Shown here piece after piece: positions 48,525 through 60,631 of a stretch of DNA of 64,000 nucleotides. The notes under the pieces are model-generated. The model worked only from the letters and a program-made list of their open reading frames with translations. It was not told the DNA's origin and made no database searches. This stretch comes from Labyrinthula sp. Ha (taxonomy: Eukaryota > Sar > Bigyra > Labyrinthulida > Labyrinthulaceae). How positions within the stretch are numbered: position 1 is the stretch's first letter; each line of letters begins with the position of its first letter. Position numbers and translations under genes: made by a program. Location of the stretch: the NCBI GenBank assembly GCA_015227615.1, contig JAALGZ010000006.1, positions 496,001 to 560,000 of the forward strand, read 5' to 3'.

Positions 48525-49730
48525 CTAAACCGGGGTACAAATACCAAAACAAAGTGCTAAACTTCCTTCATACAGTTCATACTCTGGGCAATCACAACTA
48601 GAAGTACAAAATCCCTGACCCACAAAACTTCCTACTTGACAAACAATATACAACTGAGAACCAACACAAGATGAGGTATAAGCAGTTCCAGTTGATCCAC
48701 TACAGATCTCATTATAATACTCCAATAAACTTGTTGGAGAAGTCGTAGGAGAAAAACTGGGAGAGCTGGTAGGGATTGAAGAAGGTGATGTAGATGGAGA
48801 AAGAGTTGGTAATTCTGTAGGTAGAGCAGTTGGTTGTTTTGTTGGAGAGAAAATGGGTGAGCCTGAGGGAAGAAACGAAGGTTGCATTGTTGGGAAGAGA
48901 GAAGGAGAGGCCGATGGAGCAGAAGATGGCACAAGAGGTGGAAAAGTTGTGGGCGAGGAAGAAGGTGGTTTTGTTGGTGATACCGATGGAGAAGTTGATG
49001 GAGTAGAAGATGGAGAGCTTGTTGGAAAGAAGGCAGGCGATAAAGTTGGAGATACAGAAGGAGATATTATAGGAGCAAAGGTGGGTGGTTTAGATGGAGA
49101 GATGGTAGGTGTATTTTTAGGACGTTTTGAGGGAGAAATAGATGGAGTTGAAGTTTGAAAAGGTTGGGAGTTATTTGTACCCACTTCTTCAACAGCTTCG
49201 TTTTTTTCACTGATATCAATGAAAATCATAATAATTACACCCCCAAGTAATACCATAACACACAAAGTCACAACCAAGAGACATTTGAATATTCTTTTCC
49301 TCTTATACTCTTTTTTATTCTCGACTGCTATAGTCTCGCTATTCTTGAAGCTTTCACTTCTAAAACTTTGATATTTCCTTAAAGTTTCTTCAAAGGAATC
49401 AGCTGCTGAAACTCTAGGTGGATCTTCAGCGAGCGGTAACCCCATATCCGAGTGTTGCTTGTAATTCTCTGTATTTCTGTATCTTTTCAATGTTTCAATT
49501 TTCCACTCATCCTGGTCAACACTGCTTGACAAATTTTCACTGTCTTCAGTTTGCAAGGAGTCAAGTTGACTAAAAACCCTCTGCATGGAGCTTTTGCTTT
49601 CGGGGAAAAGACTAAGCTCTCCACCATCTTCATCAAAACCAGATATCAACGCCGGAATAGGAAACGGAGCAAGTGGGACATCTTCATCTACCTCGTTAGA
49701 TAATCTCGTGCTTTTTCTGTTCCGTTGCAT
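48525..49730 (-). CDS. Type II membrane protein with Ser-Pro-Thr stalk and cysteine-rich head
   Basis: 401 residues in one exon from an ATG at 49730 to TAG. Residues 1-148 form a charged, Ser-rich cytosolic domain. A basic KEYKRKR patch precedes the membrane helix (149-171), so the rest is probably extracellular. Residues 192-334 are a stalk of repeated S-P-T/S-P-S steps that would be heavily O-glycosylated or phosphorylated. A small head (335-401) holds eight cysteines (343, 355, 364, 375, 379, 381, 394, 398), enough for four disulfides. Such stalks are a heterokont surface signature, also seen in the fibro-slime protein near 13 kb. The head is not a domain I recognise. A role in cell-wall attachment or adhesion is a guess. 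Confidence 0.75.
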   Translation of the reverse strand: MQRNRKSTRLSNEVDEDVPLAPFPIPALISGFDEDGGELSLFPESKSSMQRVFSQLDSLQTEDSENLSSSVDQDEWKIETLKRYRNTENYKQHSDMGLPLAEDPPRVSAADSFEETLRKYQSFRSESFKNSETIAVENKKEYKRKRIFKCLLVVTLCVMVLLGGVIIMIFIDISEKNEAVEEVGTNNSQPFQTSTPSISPSKRPKNTPTISPSKPPTFAPIISPSVSPTLSPAFFPTSSPSSTPSTSPSVSPTKPPSSSPTTFPPLVPSSAPSASPSLFPTMQPSFLPSGSPIFSPTKQPTALPTELPTLSPSTSPSSIPTSSPSFSPTTSPTSLLEYYNEICSGSTGTAYTSSCVGSQLYIVCQVGSFVGQGFCTSSCDCPEYELYEGSLALCFGICTPV

Positions 49731-51232
49731 CCGAGAAAGTATTTTAAATAATAAATAAACTTTTAATTTTGTTTTCTAGATTTGTTTCTGCTGGTTCTTC
49801 TGTATTGTTGCTATTCCTGGAAGTAGCTCCTTTTGAAGGGATTAATTTACCTGCAACTTTTCATTGAGGGTACATGAGTGAAATATATCCCCGGGTTGAA
49901 CAAGTATCTCAAACAATAGACGGTATCAACACAACGTTAACTTTATGTGACTCATTTATTGTGATTTGCTTTAATTTTGACAAAATTCCACTCTTAATTT
50001 TCAACATATATTAATATATGTGACTTGAAATATATTATAGTTTAATTTAATCCCCCAAGTTTGGTATAAGGAAAAGGAGAGAGTTATAACTTAAAAGAGT
50101 AGTTGTAGTAGAGTATCATCTATTCTTGCTGCTGATTGCTAGAAGGTTAAAGTAGAACTATTGCTAATCTTTCAAGTCATGTGTCTTCCTAGTAGTTTGC
50201 AGGAATTAATGAATAATATCCTTTGATGGATACAGTCTTTTCACAAATATATTTCTGACCATGAAAATGTACCAAGCAAAAAGCAAAGAGTAATCTCTGA
50301 ACAAGAAATTGTTCATGACTTTCACACTCAAACAATAGATTATTTGAAGAGTGTCGCAGCTGTGGCCTTTCCAGTTGCTTCATGTTATACCCCTTTTAAT
50401 GAATACATATTGTCCGCAAGGCTTTTTTTTAACTATGTCGCCTCACTAGATACTGTTAGTATGTTTAACTCTTGGTTGCCACGGTTCCAACGATTCATAT
50501 ATGTATTGGAACCAGCCTCGTGCATATATAATTAATAAGACTGAGTATGTACCTGCCCGATTTATATAACTTCTGTTCTGTCAAAATACAACGTTTTGGT
50601 GACAAAACCATTACTCCACTGTTGTAGCTGGAGGATAACAAACCTCTGCTGTAAGGTTACCTATCTGGAATCTTGAGCTAGAATTTTCCATATTTTTTTC
50701 TTGGCGCTCTCGATTCTAGCTCGCTTCTAGGTATCCCATTTTGCATTTTCTATCGAGATTTTAAGTAATCTACGTTTTGTTTCAGTTTTTCGGAGGACTA
50801 TTTCCCGTCTCATACGCTATTGCTTTCTTTCCCTGGTACGAGACTAATACTTGCTCGGAAATGAGAATTATTTCAAACTATGTCACTTTAGGAACATCTA
50901 AGGCCTAAAAGACATTTGGTTTATTTATAAAGTTACTCTCATTCTTGTATTTGTATCAGTTGTGAGAATATTCTTGTAGATCGATTTGGTATTCTGTGAT
51001 CTCTAACCAATGTCGTGTGCACTTTTTTGGAGATAGTCCTTTTACTTAGTAGTTAAATCGAGGGTCTATTATTACTATTATTGCTGGCTCTCTTGATCTA
51101 TAATCCTCTATGTTTCTTTCTCTAATATCTGTTGATTTTTCTTCTTCTCTGATTATATCCGCCATAGTTATTATTCAATCATATAGCTTGCTTCCACCAA
51201 CCATATTATTCCATTTATTCATGCTTAACAAT
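49731..51232. other. Intergenic, upstream of the LINE
   Basis: No gene recognised. Contains the upstream region of the type II surface protein gene (right after 49731). The frames near 50189-50535 are short and unlike any family. Confidence 0.5.
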
Positions 51233-51286
51233 TAAACCTAAGATAAGTTTTTGGGAAACGGAAAATTTGGAAACAAAGAAACCGTT

Positions 51287-51574
51287 ATGAGTACCGGCAA
51301 CACTCAGGCAGTCGAAAGACAGTCACCAGTCAATGAAGCGCAAGATTCCAGAGCAATTTCAATTGTTTCTGTGAATGTTGACCGTCTCACCTCCTACAAG
51401 CTCAAGTCTATCGAGGAATATGCCCTAACTGCCAATACAAACGTCCTTGCAATACAGGAAGTTGGTAGTAAAGGAGTGGAATACCTCGAAAGAGCGAGCT
51501 TCTCTAGACTAAACTGGTTTACAACAGATATCTCTAAGAATAAAGACACAAAAAAAACAAAATCAATATTTTAG
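51287..51574 (+). pseudogene. LINE endonuclease, N-terminal fragment
   Basis: 95 codons with the first strands of an exonuclease-endonuclease-phosphatase fold (IVSVNVDRL, then NVLAIQEVGS with the catalytic-type Glu). It stops shortly after because of the deletion and frame shift that follow. Confidence 0.65.
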
Positions 51575-51662
51575 CAACATACTTCAACAGGAACATGGAC
51601 AAAGAAACAGAAAAAGTATTTGATGAAGATAGAATTTTAGGTGTTAAAACTAAACTATTCTT

Positions 51663-52667
51663 GGATTTGCTGACGACCTTTGTATCATGAGTAAAGACAG
51701 AAACATCTTGAAACACTTTGTGCATTATACAGAAGAGCTCTCACAATTGTCTGGCCTAAAGATAAATACGCAGAAAACTCAACTCATGGGAATAGTCAGG
51801 AGAAGGAAGCTCAAAGATAAGCTTTCAGACACTGCAATACGACAACTGGTCAATAAACACACCTGCACGTCTTGTTCCAGAAACTTCTCGTCAAAAGATG
51901 CCCTCGTACGACATAAAGCACAGTGTCTTGGACCGGGGACCGCGTTAGTTCGAAGTAGAAGGGGCACTACAGCAGTCGCTGCAGCTGAATTAAAGTTCCT
52001 CTATAACAACATCCCAATAGAAGAAAACCTGGAAACCAACCTTGGAACCATCAAAGGAGTAAAAACCTTTAGATACCTTGGAGTGCATATAACAGCAACA
52101 GCTGAAACCCACGTTAACCCATCCGCTAGAATACGCGCTGCACAGGAAACTTTCCGGAAATTGTAACCGATACTGAGGAGTAGTATGCTGACAGCCAGAA
52201 GGAAAAAGAACATAGTGAAAGCGCTTGTGGTCTCAAAAATCCAATATGGCAGCGAGTTTTGGAACCTGGAAAACAAAGATACATCCAAAGCCTTGAACAA
52301 ACTCTCTAGAGATATAAAACGCACCCTCCTCCAACCTAATCCAACGCAACCACTTGAACACACAAAGAAAGCTAACATCCTCAAAGCTGGCGATATAAAC
52401 ATCCTAAAAATATTAAAGGAAAAACAAAAAAGCTGGCTGGAAACATGCACAACGACAGAAATGGATATGGAACTGGCAGAATCCTCAAGGAAACTTGAAG
52501 CATATCTTTTTCCACAAACTGCTACTCCAACTGAAGACTTGAACATACCACTGGAGCATATAGGAGAAGAACTAGAACACCATGAACCACGCCCCCCCCT
52601 TCACCCGCCACCACCCGGGGAGAACATGCTAACCCCACCACAGACGACACCACAAACAACACCTTAG
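51663..52667 (+). pseudogene. LINE reverse transcriptase, C-terminal fragment with zinc finger
   Basis: From the FADD active-site motif onward, one frame with a single TAA at 52164-52166. A CTSC-x12-H-x3-C zinc-finger-like segment (51864-51926) sits between KINTQKTQLM and TFRYLGV, where several LINE groups carry a similar insertion. The C-terminus is proline rich. Confidence 0.75.
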
Positions 52668-52989
52668 CTTATCACTTGATAAAACTCCCATGTGCATTTA
52701 AGATAACTTCGACCCTCGGTTGCTTCTTGAATGGATAACTGGAGCATACTTATCTGGATCTCTTCATAAACCACGATTATCTTGTAAAACAGAACGATGA
52801 GCGACAATAGAAGTAAAAAACTGGTGCAGGACATCTCGATATGATCAATAAAGGAACTTGAAACAATTTATTTGATATCAGGAACACTGGATACGACGCA
52901 CGACAATATCTCAATCTCTTTCATGATTTCTTGCGTGATTTATGAATTTCGATTTGGATTGTTCACAAATTTTGGGAAATCGCGATTTT

Positions 52990-53213
52990 GGGAAATCACT
53001 ATACAGGAAGATCAAATACGATAAATGAGTACAACGGGAAAACTATCGTGATCATACCAATAGTGTCCCCAAGTCCCGAAAACCAGACGATAAAGATTAA
53101 AACCTATACAAGTACTGGGAAAACACTATCCTGGGAGATCAAGTGCGATAAGTGAGTACAACGGGAAAGCTATCGTGATCGTGCCAATAGTGTCTCGAAG
53201 TCCCACAAACCAG
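52990..53213 (+). repeat. Two 97-bp direct repeats in the LINE 3' region
   Basis: 52990-53086 and 53117-53213 align without gaps and differ at about 14 of 97 positions. Each begins GGGAAA and ends CAG. A smaller repeat of ATTTTGGGAAATC occurs just before and into the first unit. They may be structural repeats of the LINE's untranslated tail. Confidence 0.8.
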
Positions 53214-53360
53214 TTTACTTTAGTGACAGTAGGAGCACGGGACGGGAAGCTTCCCTAGTGAGCGGCGGACCGGCATCGGACCCTAAGATAAACGCATAGG
53301 CGGATTTGCAGATGTAGTACCTTACTCCCACCTTAACTATTAACTAACTAAACCTAAGAT

Positions 53361-53620
53361 TTTTCATATTGATACACTTGTCAAGAATGGCAGGAAATAT
53401 GGAAATATCCGAGGAATCTAGACAGTTTGATTTCTCGAAATTCTATTTGGACATCTCTAGTCCTATGCTAGTAACCTTAATATGTCTATTATGTCAATGA
53501 CCTGATGCCATAGGTTTGAGAGCGTCCAGCTGAAGCCTAGAGAATTTTAGTAGAGTGGAAATATCGAACAAGATCAAATAATATGACAAATTCGGGAAAA
53601 CCTCGTCATTATTCAAGAGA
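53361..53620. other. Spacer after the LINE
   Basis: AT-rich DNA beyond the right copy of the LINE target duplication; nothing recognised. Confidence 0.5.
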
Positions 53621-53848
53621 ATGAGTCTTCACGTGCCATTACTTTACAAAAAATTCCATCATTACCAATCATGGAAACATGTAGCTGCTATGATATCAGG
53701 CTTCAATGAATATATGACTTTTGTGAATATAGAAACATCCGGGAACTCAAAAATCATAGTTGAAGAAACCAAACACGATGTGTATGTTCCCGTCGGTAAG
53801 ATATTATGGCCATACACCATAGTTCAAGCGGATGCCACAAAGCAATAG
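53621..53848 (+). CDS. Small hypothetical ORF
   Basis: 75 codons from ATG to TAG. The product has mixed composition (for example VYVPVGKILWPYTIV) and looks a little more protein-like than neighbouring frames, but I recognise no family and see no signal, membrane segment or zinc motif. It lies 260 bases after the LINE and could be a transposon scrap or a chance frame. Confidence 0.2.
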   Translation: MSLHVPLLYKKFHHYQSWKHVAAMISGFNEYMTFVNIETSGNSKIIVEETKHDVYVPVGKILWPYTIVQADATKQ

Positions 53849-55142
53849 TTAATGTTCTTAGCAATAACATATTTCTCATTTTCAGTCCCGAATTTCTGTT
53901 TCTAGAAAAATGTTGTATGTTGTGCTACCCAGTTTTGAAGCACACCCGAGAAAAAAAAAGCTAAACCCTTTCAATGAATATTCCAGGGCAACATATTCAT
54001 CCCTGGAGTCTTATATTAAATCGTTGCAGCGCCCTAGACTTTCCTTGTTGAACGTTGTCTTGATTTGACACGTCGCTGTTACAATAATCTTACTATACTT
54101 GACAGATTGATAAAAATAGATAAGGCTTTTGCTTCCGTCTTTTCTTTTAATTGAGTTATTAATTCACTATTGTCAAGCAAATAATAAGTAACTCACCTCC
54201 ATAATTGCTATTGTGGAAAAGAAGAGTCAGATAATATACATGATTGCCTATTACACATTTTCATTTTCCATCTAACGGTACAAGACAATGCGTATTTGAC
54301 GTAAAGTTTATGCTATTATATAACAAATTCCTTGCCTTTATCATGTATGGAAGATGACGAAGTCAGCTCATGAATATCTTAGCAAAAATAGGGAAATTTG
54401 TCACATTCTATGATCTATTCGTTAAGCTATATTTCAACACATATTAGTGCCACTATCGCCGAAAAGAAACTATGGAGTGAGGATTTAGTTTTACTTAGGT
54501 ATGTTTAAGAATAAGCAATTAATATGAATTGAGTTCTTAAGACCTTATTTCTTTCGTGCAATGTGCTCCAATAAACGACATTCCTTATACGCTTTGATTT
54601 TAGAAGCATTTTATAGCGACTATTCTCTAGCAGCCCAATAATTGTGCATCGATGTTAATGTTATTACCTGTGTCTGGATAGAACCTCAAATTACATCTTA
54701 ATGCAAAGACTTTCTATACACAAAACTTCTTCAAAGAAATTAGCATACAGCTGGATAGACAGGCCTTTGACATAGAAATTAATACTTGTTCAAATAATGT
54801 ATTTCAAGGAAGCAATCAAGTCTTGTATAGATTCGAAAGAAAACATTTCTATAAGACTAGGGTGATAGTATCATCTCCTGAACGAGAACACATGAAGAAA
54901 TTAAAGTTAGACGTACTATAATATTTAGTAATAGAATATATACAGTATCTATTAAATGCGCATCCACTCAGAGAGTTATGAACACTTGCAAGTGCATCTT
55001 AGTGAAAAGTTTCCAGTACTATCGTTTACCTAGTAGGGGATACACCTAAGACCTGCTGCTATGCGGAATATTTTCTTTGATGTTATGGTGGTGTCATGAA
55101 TAGATTTCAACTTTATTTTGTTTCGTTCTACACATTTCTTTA

Positions 55143-55152
55143 CCCCCCCCCC
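55143..55152. repeat. Poly-C run
   Basis: Ten C in a row followed by GCCCGCC, striking in DNA this AT-rich. A second run of eleven C lies at 55623-55633. Such runs are prone to length change and sequencing error. Confidence 0.7.
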
Positions 55153-57244
55153 GCCCGCCGTAGAATTGCCATTGAGATCCTGAGGAAGATTTGTATGACT
55201 TGGCCACGTGAAGACCAAAGATGAATCAGGAAGGTTAGAGGGAGATTCCTATCTCATTGAGTATCCATAGCCGATCTTCAACCTCTTATTATATTAATAT
55301 TTTCTATAGTTGGTACTAATTAATTGGTATTTTTCTTAGATATCTACTATCTATGGTATATAGAGACATGTGTTTCAGGTTGACACTTTTATGCGTGGTA
55401 TCACCATAAAAATAAAATACCAGATATATTTTAAAACTTTTGCAAACTTTCTTTTTTCTTAATTGTTGTACATTAATGCGAATACTGGTTCACTACCCTA
55501 TAGTTGTTTAGTCTTCGTTTTCCCTTAGGTTTTCAATGTTTTGTCCAGCAATACATCTCTTTTTTCTTCTGAATTGTTTTTATGTCAAGTATGTTTCGAT
55601 ATCCAATAGCTGCCTCAAAAGACCCCCCCCCCCATTTTCTCCAAGTATTCTAATATATATATAAATTTATTTATTTATGTAAATCTGCTTTGGCACTCTA
55701 TCTATTCCGGGTAGCTTATAGCAATTTTCATTATTAAAAAATTTGTTACTTGATTACTTAATGGAAAATGCAGCTTGGTTTTTGGGTTTATAGTAAAATA
55801 GTGATTATGTTCGCAACAATTTAGTTTGAGATAATGTTGTACTAGACTATTTTCATGGCTATTTCTTGGTATATGTTGAGGCTAATTGAATTAATTCATA
55901 TGCATGTCAAAGACTTTTAATCTTCTTGAGGCTAATACCACTACGATATTCGTGAATTCCTAGGCCTGCACACTATTTCTGCTGGGTAGAACTACCGTTT
56001 CTGGAAAAAGAATTAATACCCAATGAATAATATATTTTTTGGCCTTTGCTACTTTTCTTTGAACTTTGATATTCAAGAAATGATGCTTATGCTTTTCTGA
56101 TATGTCACAATACCCCAAGTGATTTTATAGCCACATAGCAAATCACCAGTTCGTCCAGATATTACTTTGCTGGTTTTTTTCCCTATTTATGATATGGTAA
56201 ATATATCAAATGACTCAAGAACAAACAGGGAATGGATGGGATCAAAGATATATTTCTCGGTAATAGTATATGTTTCATATGTTTTTATTGAAACAAAATA
56301 TTAAGCCAGAAAACCAAGTAGGTCATATAGTCAGAACATCAAGTTATACTCTTGACCATGTAAACACTGACCCTAAATACATCGGAAAGACATTAATAGC
56401 ATTCAAAGAAAATAAAAAAGCCCACGAAAAAGTTTGTTATGTCACGACAATATTAAGCGTTACCCTCTGACGATCCTAATCGATGATGTCCTTCTATTCG
56501 CTGGTTACTTCAGAAATCGGTTAGAACAAGCTGCAAAAATTTATTAGTCGTACGTTACCTGTTTTTTTTGTCACTTCTGGTTTTAGTGATACTATCTTGG
56601 ATCTCCCCTTTACTTGCTTAGCTTAATCTCAAAATGTGTTTTCTTTCTTTATCAGGTTTTTAGTTGTCTATACATTGTATCCTTTGAATTTGCCTTTTGG
56701 AATCTGAGTGACTTTTTGAGAACATGTTAAATTAGCTTTATAGAGTACAAAGTACTTAGTACAACGAGTTTCTTCTAGATATTTTCTTTTGCCTAGATAT
56801 TCTTCATCAATATGTTTTATATTTTCCTGAAATTTTATTTGTTTAATGAGGTAGCTTATTATATTTTTGCTGATTACATGTTCTCGTTAACTATTAGTCT
56901 TACCTGATTGCATTCTTGCTGCTGTCATAGATATTTTAGATGTGTCTGGATGCTTGGAAGACCTTTACTTGATCATTGCTTTAGCGATTTCCAACATTAG
57001 TTTTTTCCTCTGGAGATGTAAGAAGAAATGTTCTGTTGCGGAGGTCCTGTTTCTCTAGCTTTTATTTATTGTTATGAGATCGAGTTTTTCTAAAAAGGGA
57101 TACACTAGTGGAGAGCTGACATTGGGTCTAGGAGAAGGGTTAAGGATGTTTTGTATTGATGGGAGTATTAGCAGATGTTGAGCATTGATATCGTTACGGA
57201 TATCTTGAAATTGTCTCTTATTGTACTTTTTTATTTATTTTTAA

Positions 57245-57443
57245 ACACCCTCAGAGGTTCCTGGAGTTTTCCCTCCAAACGCTAACTAACCTGCACACAC
57301 ACTCTATTTCAATATTATTTTCATTTCCCTAGCTGAAGACTCCTATCATAGATCCTGTTACCACTGGTTTGCATGTACAGTTGCCTTGATTGAAACTAAT
57401 TGCTTAAAAGAACAAGGACACCCTCAGAGTTTCCTGGTAGTTT
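57245..57443. repeat. Pair of short direct repeats
   Basis: ACACCCTCAGAG followed by TTCCTGG and GTTT occurs at 57245-57269 and again, with one inserted base and few changes, at 57418-57443. The 150 bases between are not repeated. Possibly remains of a small element; no family recognised. Confidence 0.5.
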
Positions 57444-60400
57444 ATTCAAAAGTTACCCTTCGCTCGTTGGACTGATGATATCCTGTGATAATTATTAATG
57501 GTTTGTGCTTAGTTATTTTAGTCAGAGTAGATATGAATTAAAATTTCCAGGAGATAACAATGTTTACATTGTTGATTGTGATAAAGTTAATAGCGTTTTT
57601 ATATAATAAACTTATTCATTTAGTCAAATTTGACTGGTTGCCACTAGGGTTTGACAGGTCATGAGGGATGCTTCATCTCATTGAGCTAACCATTATTATG
57701 TTTTTTCAAGTTGTTATTAATGTCTCAAGATTTATTAGTAAAGCAATTCTTTTGCTAAATTCAACAAATGTGTGATTTGAGTCTTGATCATTTTCTCATT
57801 ACATGGTGTTCCCGGTAAGTAAGAATATGAGAAATAACACTGTCAATTCCACGAGCGTACGAAAGTAGGGGCGATTAGTTACTTCCAAGAAACAGGGACA
57901 CTCTAGATAACTTGAAATTAAATGAAGAAACCAATTCAGGACATGATAAATCAGCACTATTTTTAGAAGGTCTTTAATTCAGTCGAGTCATTGAACACAT
58001 CTGCTGGATACAGGAAACTATTTAAGACCCCTGGTTAATATATTGAAAATTCTTTCTTGGAGATACAGAACCAAATAATTTCCAACACTGTAGCAATTTC
58101 TAATTACCTAGAAAATGAAGCGATTCTCTAAAAATTATAATAAAATTACAATAAAGAATCATATATTCCAAGGGTCGGAAAAAACGAATAGTTCCGATTA
58201 TTCGTGAGAGATAGGTAGAATAAATGTTACACTTCAAAAAGCTCTCACTTTCACTGTTTCTCGTTATATTTTTTATTGATATATCTGAAGATGAAGTGAC
58301 ACTTACTTTTGTTTGAATTAATGATTAATTATACCTTTTGTAGTCTAACCTAGAGCATGAATACTAAAATGGTTAAGACTATGTAGGAATATCATTATGT
58401 GCACAGGATACAACGTAGGTTTAACAATACTATCTCTAAGATTTACTGTCAGAAAATGTTTCTAGACTATTTATGTGATGCCAAAATATGGAAAAGCCTA
58501 CCGAGGAAAATAGTCCATCAGCGTTGAAATCCGGGATGATCAAGAAGAATGCTATAATGTTCCAGACCCTAAAATAGTAAAAAAATCAGATGACACGGTG
58601 TTAGATTCTGGTTCGATATCTTCAGCTTATACCTTCACCATGAGTTTTCAATTTTAGTTTAAGAGCCTTAATCCTCTTATTTTAAATGCTGGTGAACCCA
58701 CGATTAATATTCAAGCACTTTCGATTGATTTGACAAATTCTTTGGAGATAGTATAGTCCGATACTTTTAGCCAAATAAGTTGTTTATTTTTCAACTAGTG
58801 TCCTCTCAATCATAAACAATAGTTTCTCTTAATTCTAATTTACTCTTCCATACCTACCACTCTACAATTCTGCTTCCAGATGAAATATGACTAGAGCAAG
58901 ATGTTTAAATGTTACTACAATCCTTACACCGTGAGAAAACATTCTATTTGAAAAGATATAAACAACCAAAGTTACTATTATTCTATTCACCTTTAGTTTT
59001 GCTGAAAATCTGGAAGTAAAAAATAAAATAATTTTATGAATTGTGCACATCCTAAAGCTGAAACGACTGATATGATGCACCGAGAAGGCATTACAAACCG
59101 TATCACTTTTCTCTTTATAAGTTTATTGCTTCTTTTCTGTGTAGTGTCTGAAACTTCAACTAAAATTTCAGTTCGCTTGGAAGCTCAGGAATGTATTGTT
59201 AGGGAGAGAATCTGAAAAATATTTTTCCATTTTAGGAGAGTCTTTCTGGTAGAGTAAAGCAAGCTGTATATACATTTATATTCGGCAAAGGCTTTGGGGT
59301 TTCCAAGATGATAGCTAAAGAACTGGGATTTGGAAGAAAATTTTATTAAAAAGCTATCAGAATACATTTCATTGATTATACTAGTTTCTACTCGTTTAGA
59401 ATTAAAAGTAATTTATCTTAGAGACAGGATCTCTGTTCCTAGTAACTTTTGCATCAGTATATTAATAATTCTTTATCCATACTCTAGTTAGAATCTTATG
59501 AAAAAGTATTGCTTCCAATAACGTGCTATATTTTTAGCTCTGGATGAGATCGAAAATTCTTTCTGTCTTTTTTCTATACTTTTACGCTTTCTTTATCTTA
59601 AGCACATGCAAAATGTGTACATGTGATCTTAAAAAGGTCTATTAGAAAATAGCTTCTTGTTATTCTGAACGTTATTGTTTCTTCATTACCTTAAAAAGAT
59701 GTAACTATGAAAGTACACAACAAATAATACTTAGTATATTAATTATGTGCAATGCTTTGGCAAACAGATTGTTTTAACATACTGCTAGCATCTTATTAGT
59801 AGGTTGAGAGTTTTTCAACTACGAATACGTTAATGCTTCAGAGTTTGTACAAGTGTCGCTCTAATCTAACGCTATTGGAAATATATGTTGCTAAGGAGAA
59901 TGAATTTTTCACACTTCAACCAGATATTCACTTATTTTACTCTAAATTTGGAAATATTCGCAAATACAAATCTTTTTCAAGCTTATTTTATCTTATTCCT
60001 ATAGTTGAACAAAATCTTCAATTCCAAGCCTTTGGCAAGAATTAATGCTCTGATATTTGTTCATCTATTTTTTTTCAGATCAGTATTTCATATTCAATTT
60101 TCAGATGTAAAGAATTTGGCTATATGATTTCCTGAATATAATCGCACCCTGTCACACATCAGACTCGCGGGCTTTAGAACATTAGATTAAATGTTAAGGG
60201 AGCTCCATGGTGATGCCAATTGATTCCAAGGACCTAACCCTGTACGAGCCTGCGTTCTTGCCCATACTCTCTATAGTGAAACTATTATTGATATTATGTT
60301 ACTTCTATTATTAGGTGTTTTTGAACGGCAGGATCTCTAGTTCCAATAACATCTTGAATCTTGTGGATGATTTCCCACAATCCGATTCAGAATTGAATTA

Positions 60401-60611
60401 AGACAACAACTACGACTGCAAAAGACCGAGAGATGTCAGTTCGGGTGAACCAGTGGTCCAAGTGCAGCATGATATAGTTCCAGAGGCTTCTTGATGTTCT
60501 ATTAGGTGATTTCCAGTGATACTTGATGAAGAGTTGTACTTCAGGTTGCATAGCTTACCTTGAGCTTGTTTATATCTACATCCGAACTCCTGAACGCCAA
60601 TTATGAACCAG

Positions 60612-60631
60612 ACGGGGTATATCTACCCCGT
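60612..60631. repeat. Short GC-rich hairpin
   Basis: ACGGGGTA and TACCCCGT form a perfect 8-bp stem around the loop TATC. No gene abuts it, so a terminator role is not supported; it may belong to repeat debris. Confidence 0.5.

Larger units (their letters stand above)
51245..53348 (+). mobile_element. LINE (non-LTR retrotransposon), internally deleted
   Basis: A 2.1-kb element flanked by the 12-bp direct repeat TAAACCTAAGAT (51233-51244 and 53349-53360), a convincing target-site duplication. It keeps the start of an apurinic-type endonuclease (ATG at 51287, with ISIVSVNVD and LAIQEV), then jumps near 51570-51660 into the reverse transcriptase at FADD (51666-51677), having lost most of the endonuclease and the RT fingers and palm. 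RT continues with GLKINTQKTQLM, TFRYLGV and YGSEFW. A TAA at 52164-52166 interrupts this frame; otherwise it stays open to 52667. The 3' part is a 680-bp untranslated region ending in TTAACTATTAACTAAC, a short-repeat tail rather than poly(A). The clade is not settled. The element cannot move by itself. Confidence 0.85.

Noticed and set aside
48853-49158. Gly/Glu/Val-rich plus-strand frame
   Set aside because: It is the reverse complement of the Ser-Pro-Thr repeats; the repetitive composition keeps other frames open. The same applies at 13316-13576.
52001-52546. 181-codon minus-strand frame over the LINE
   Set aside because: It is antisense to clear reverse transcriptase sequence and starts and stops without relation to any motif.
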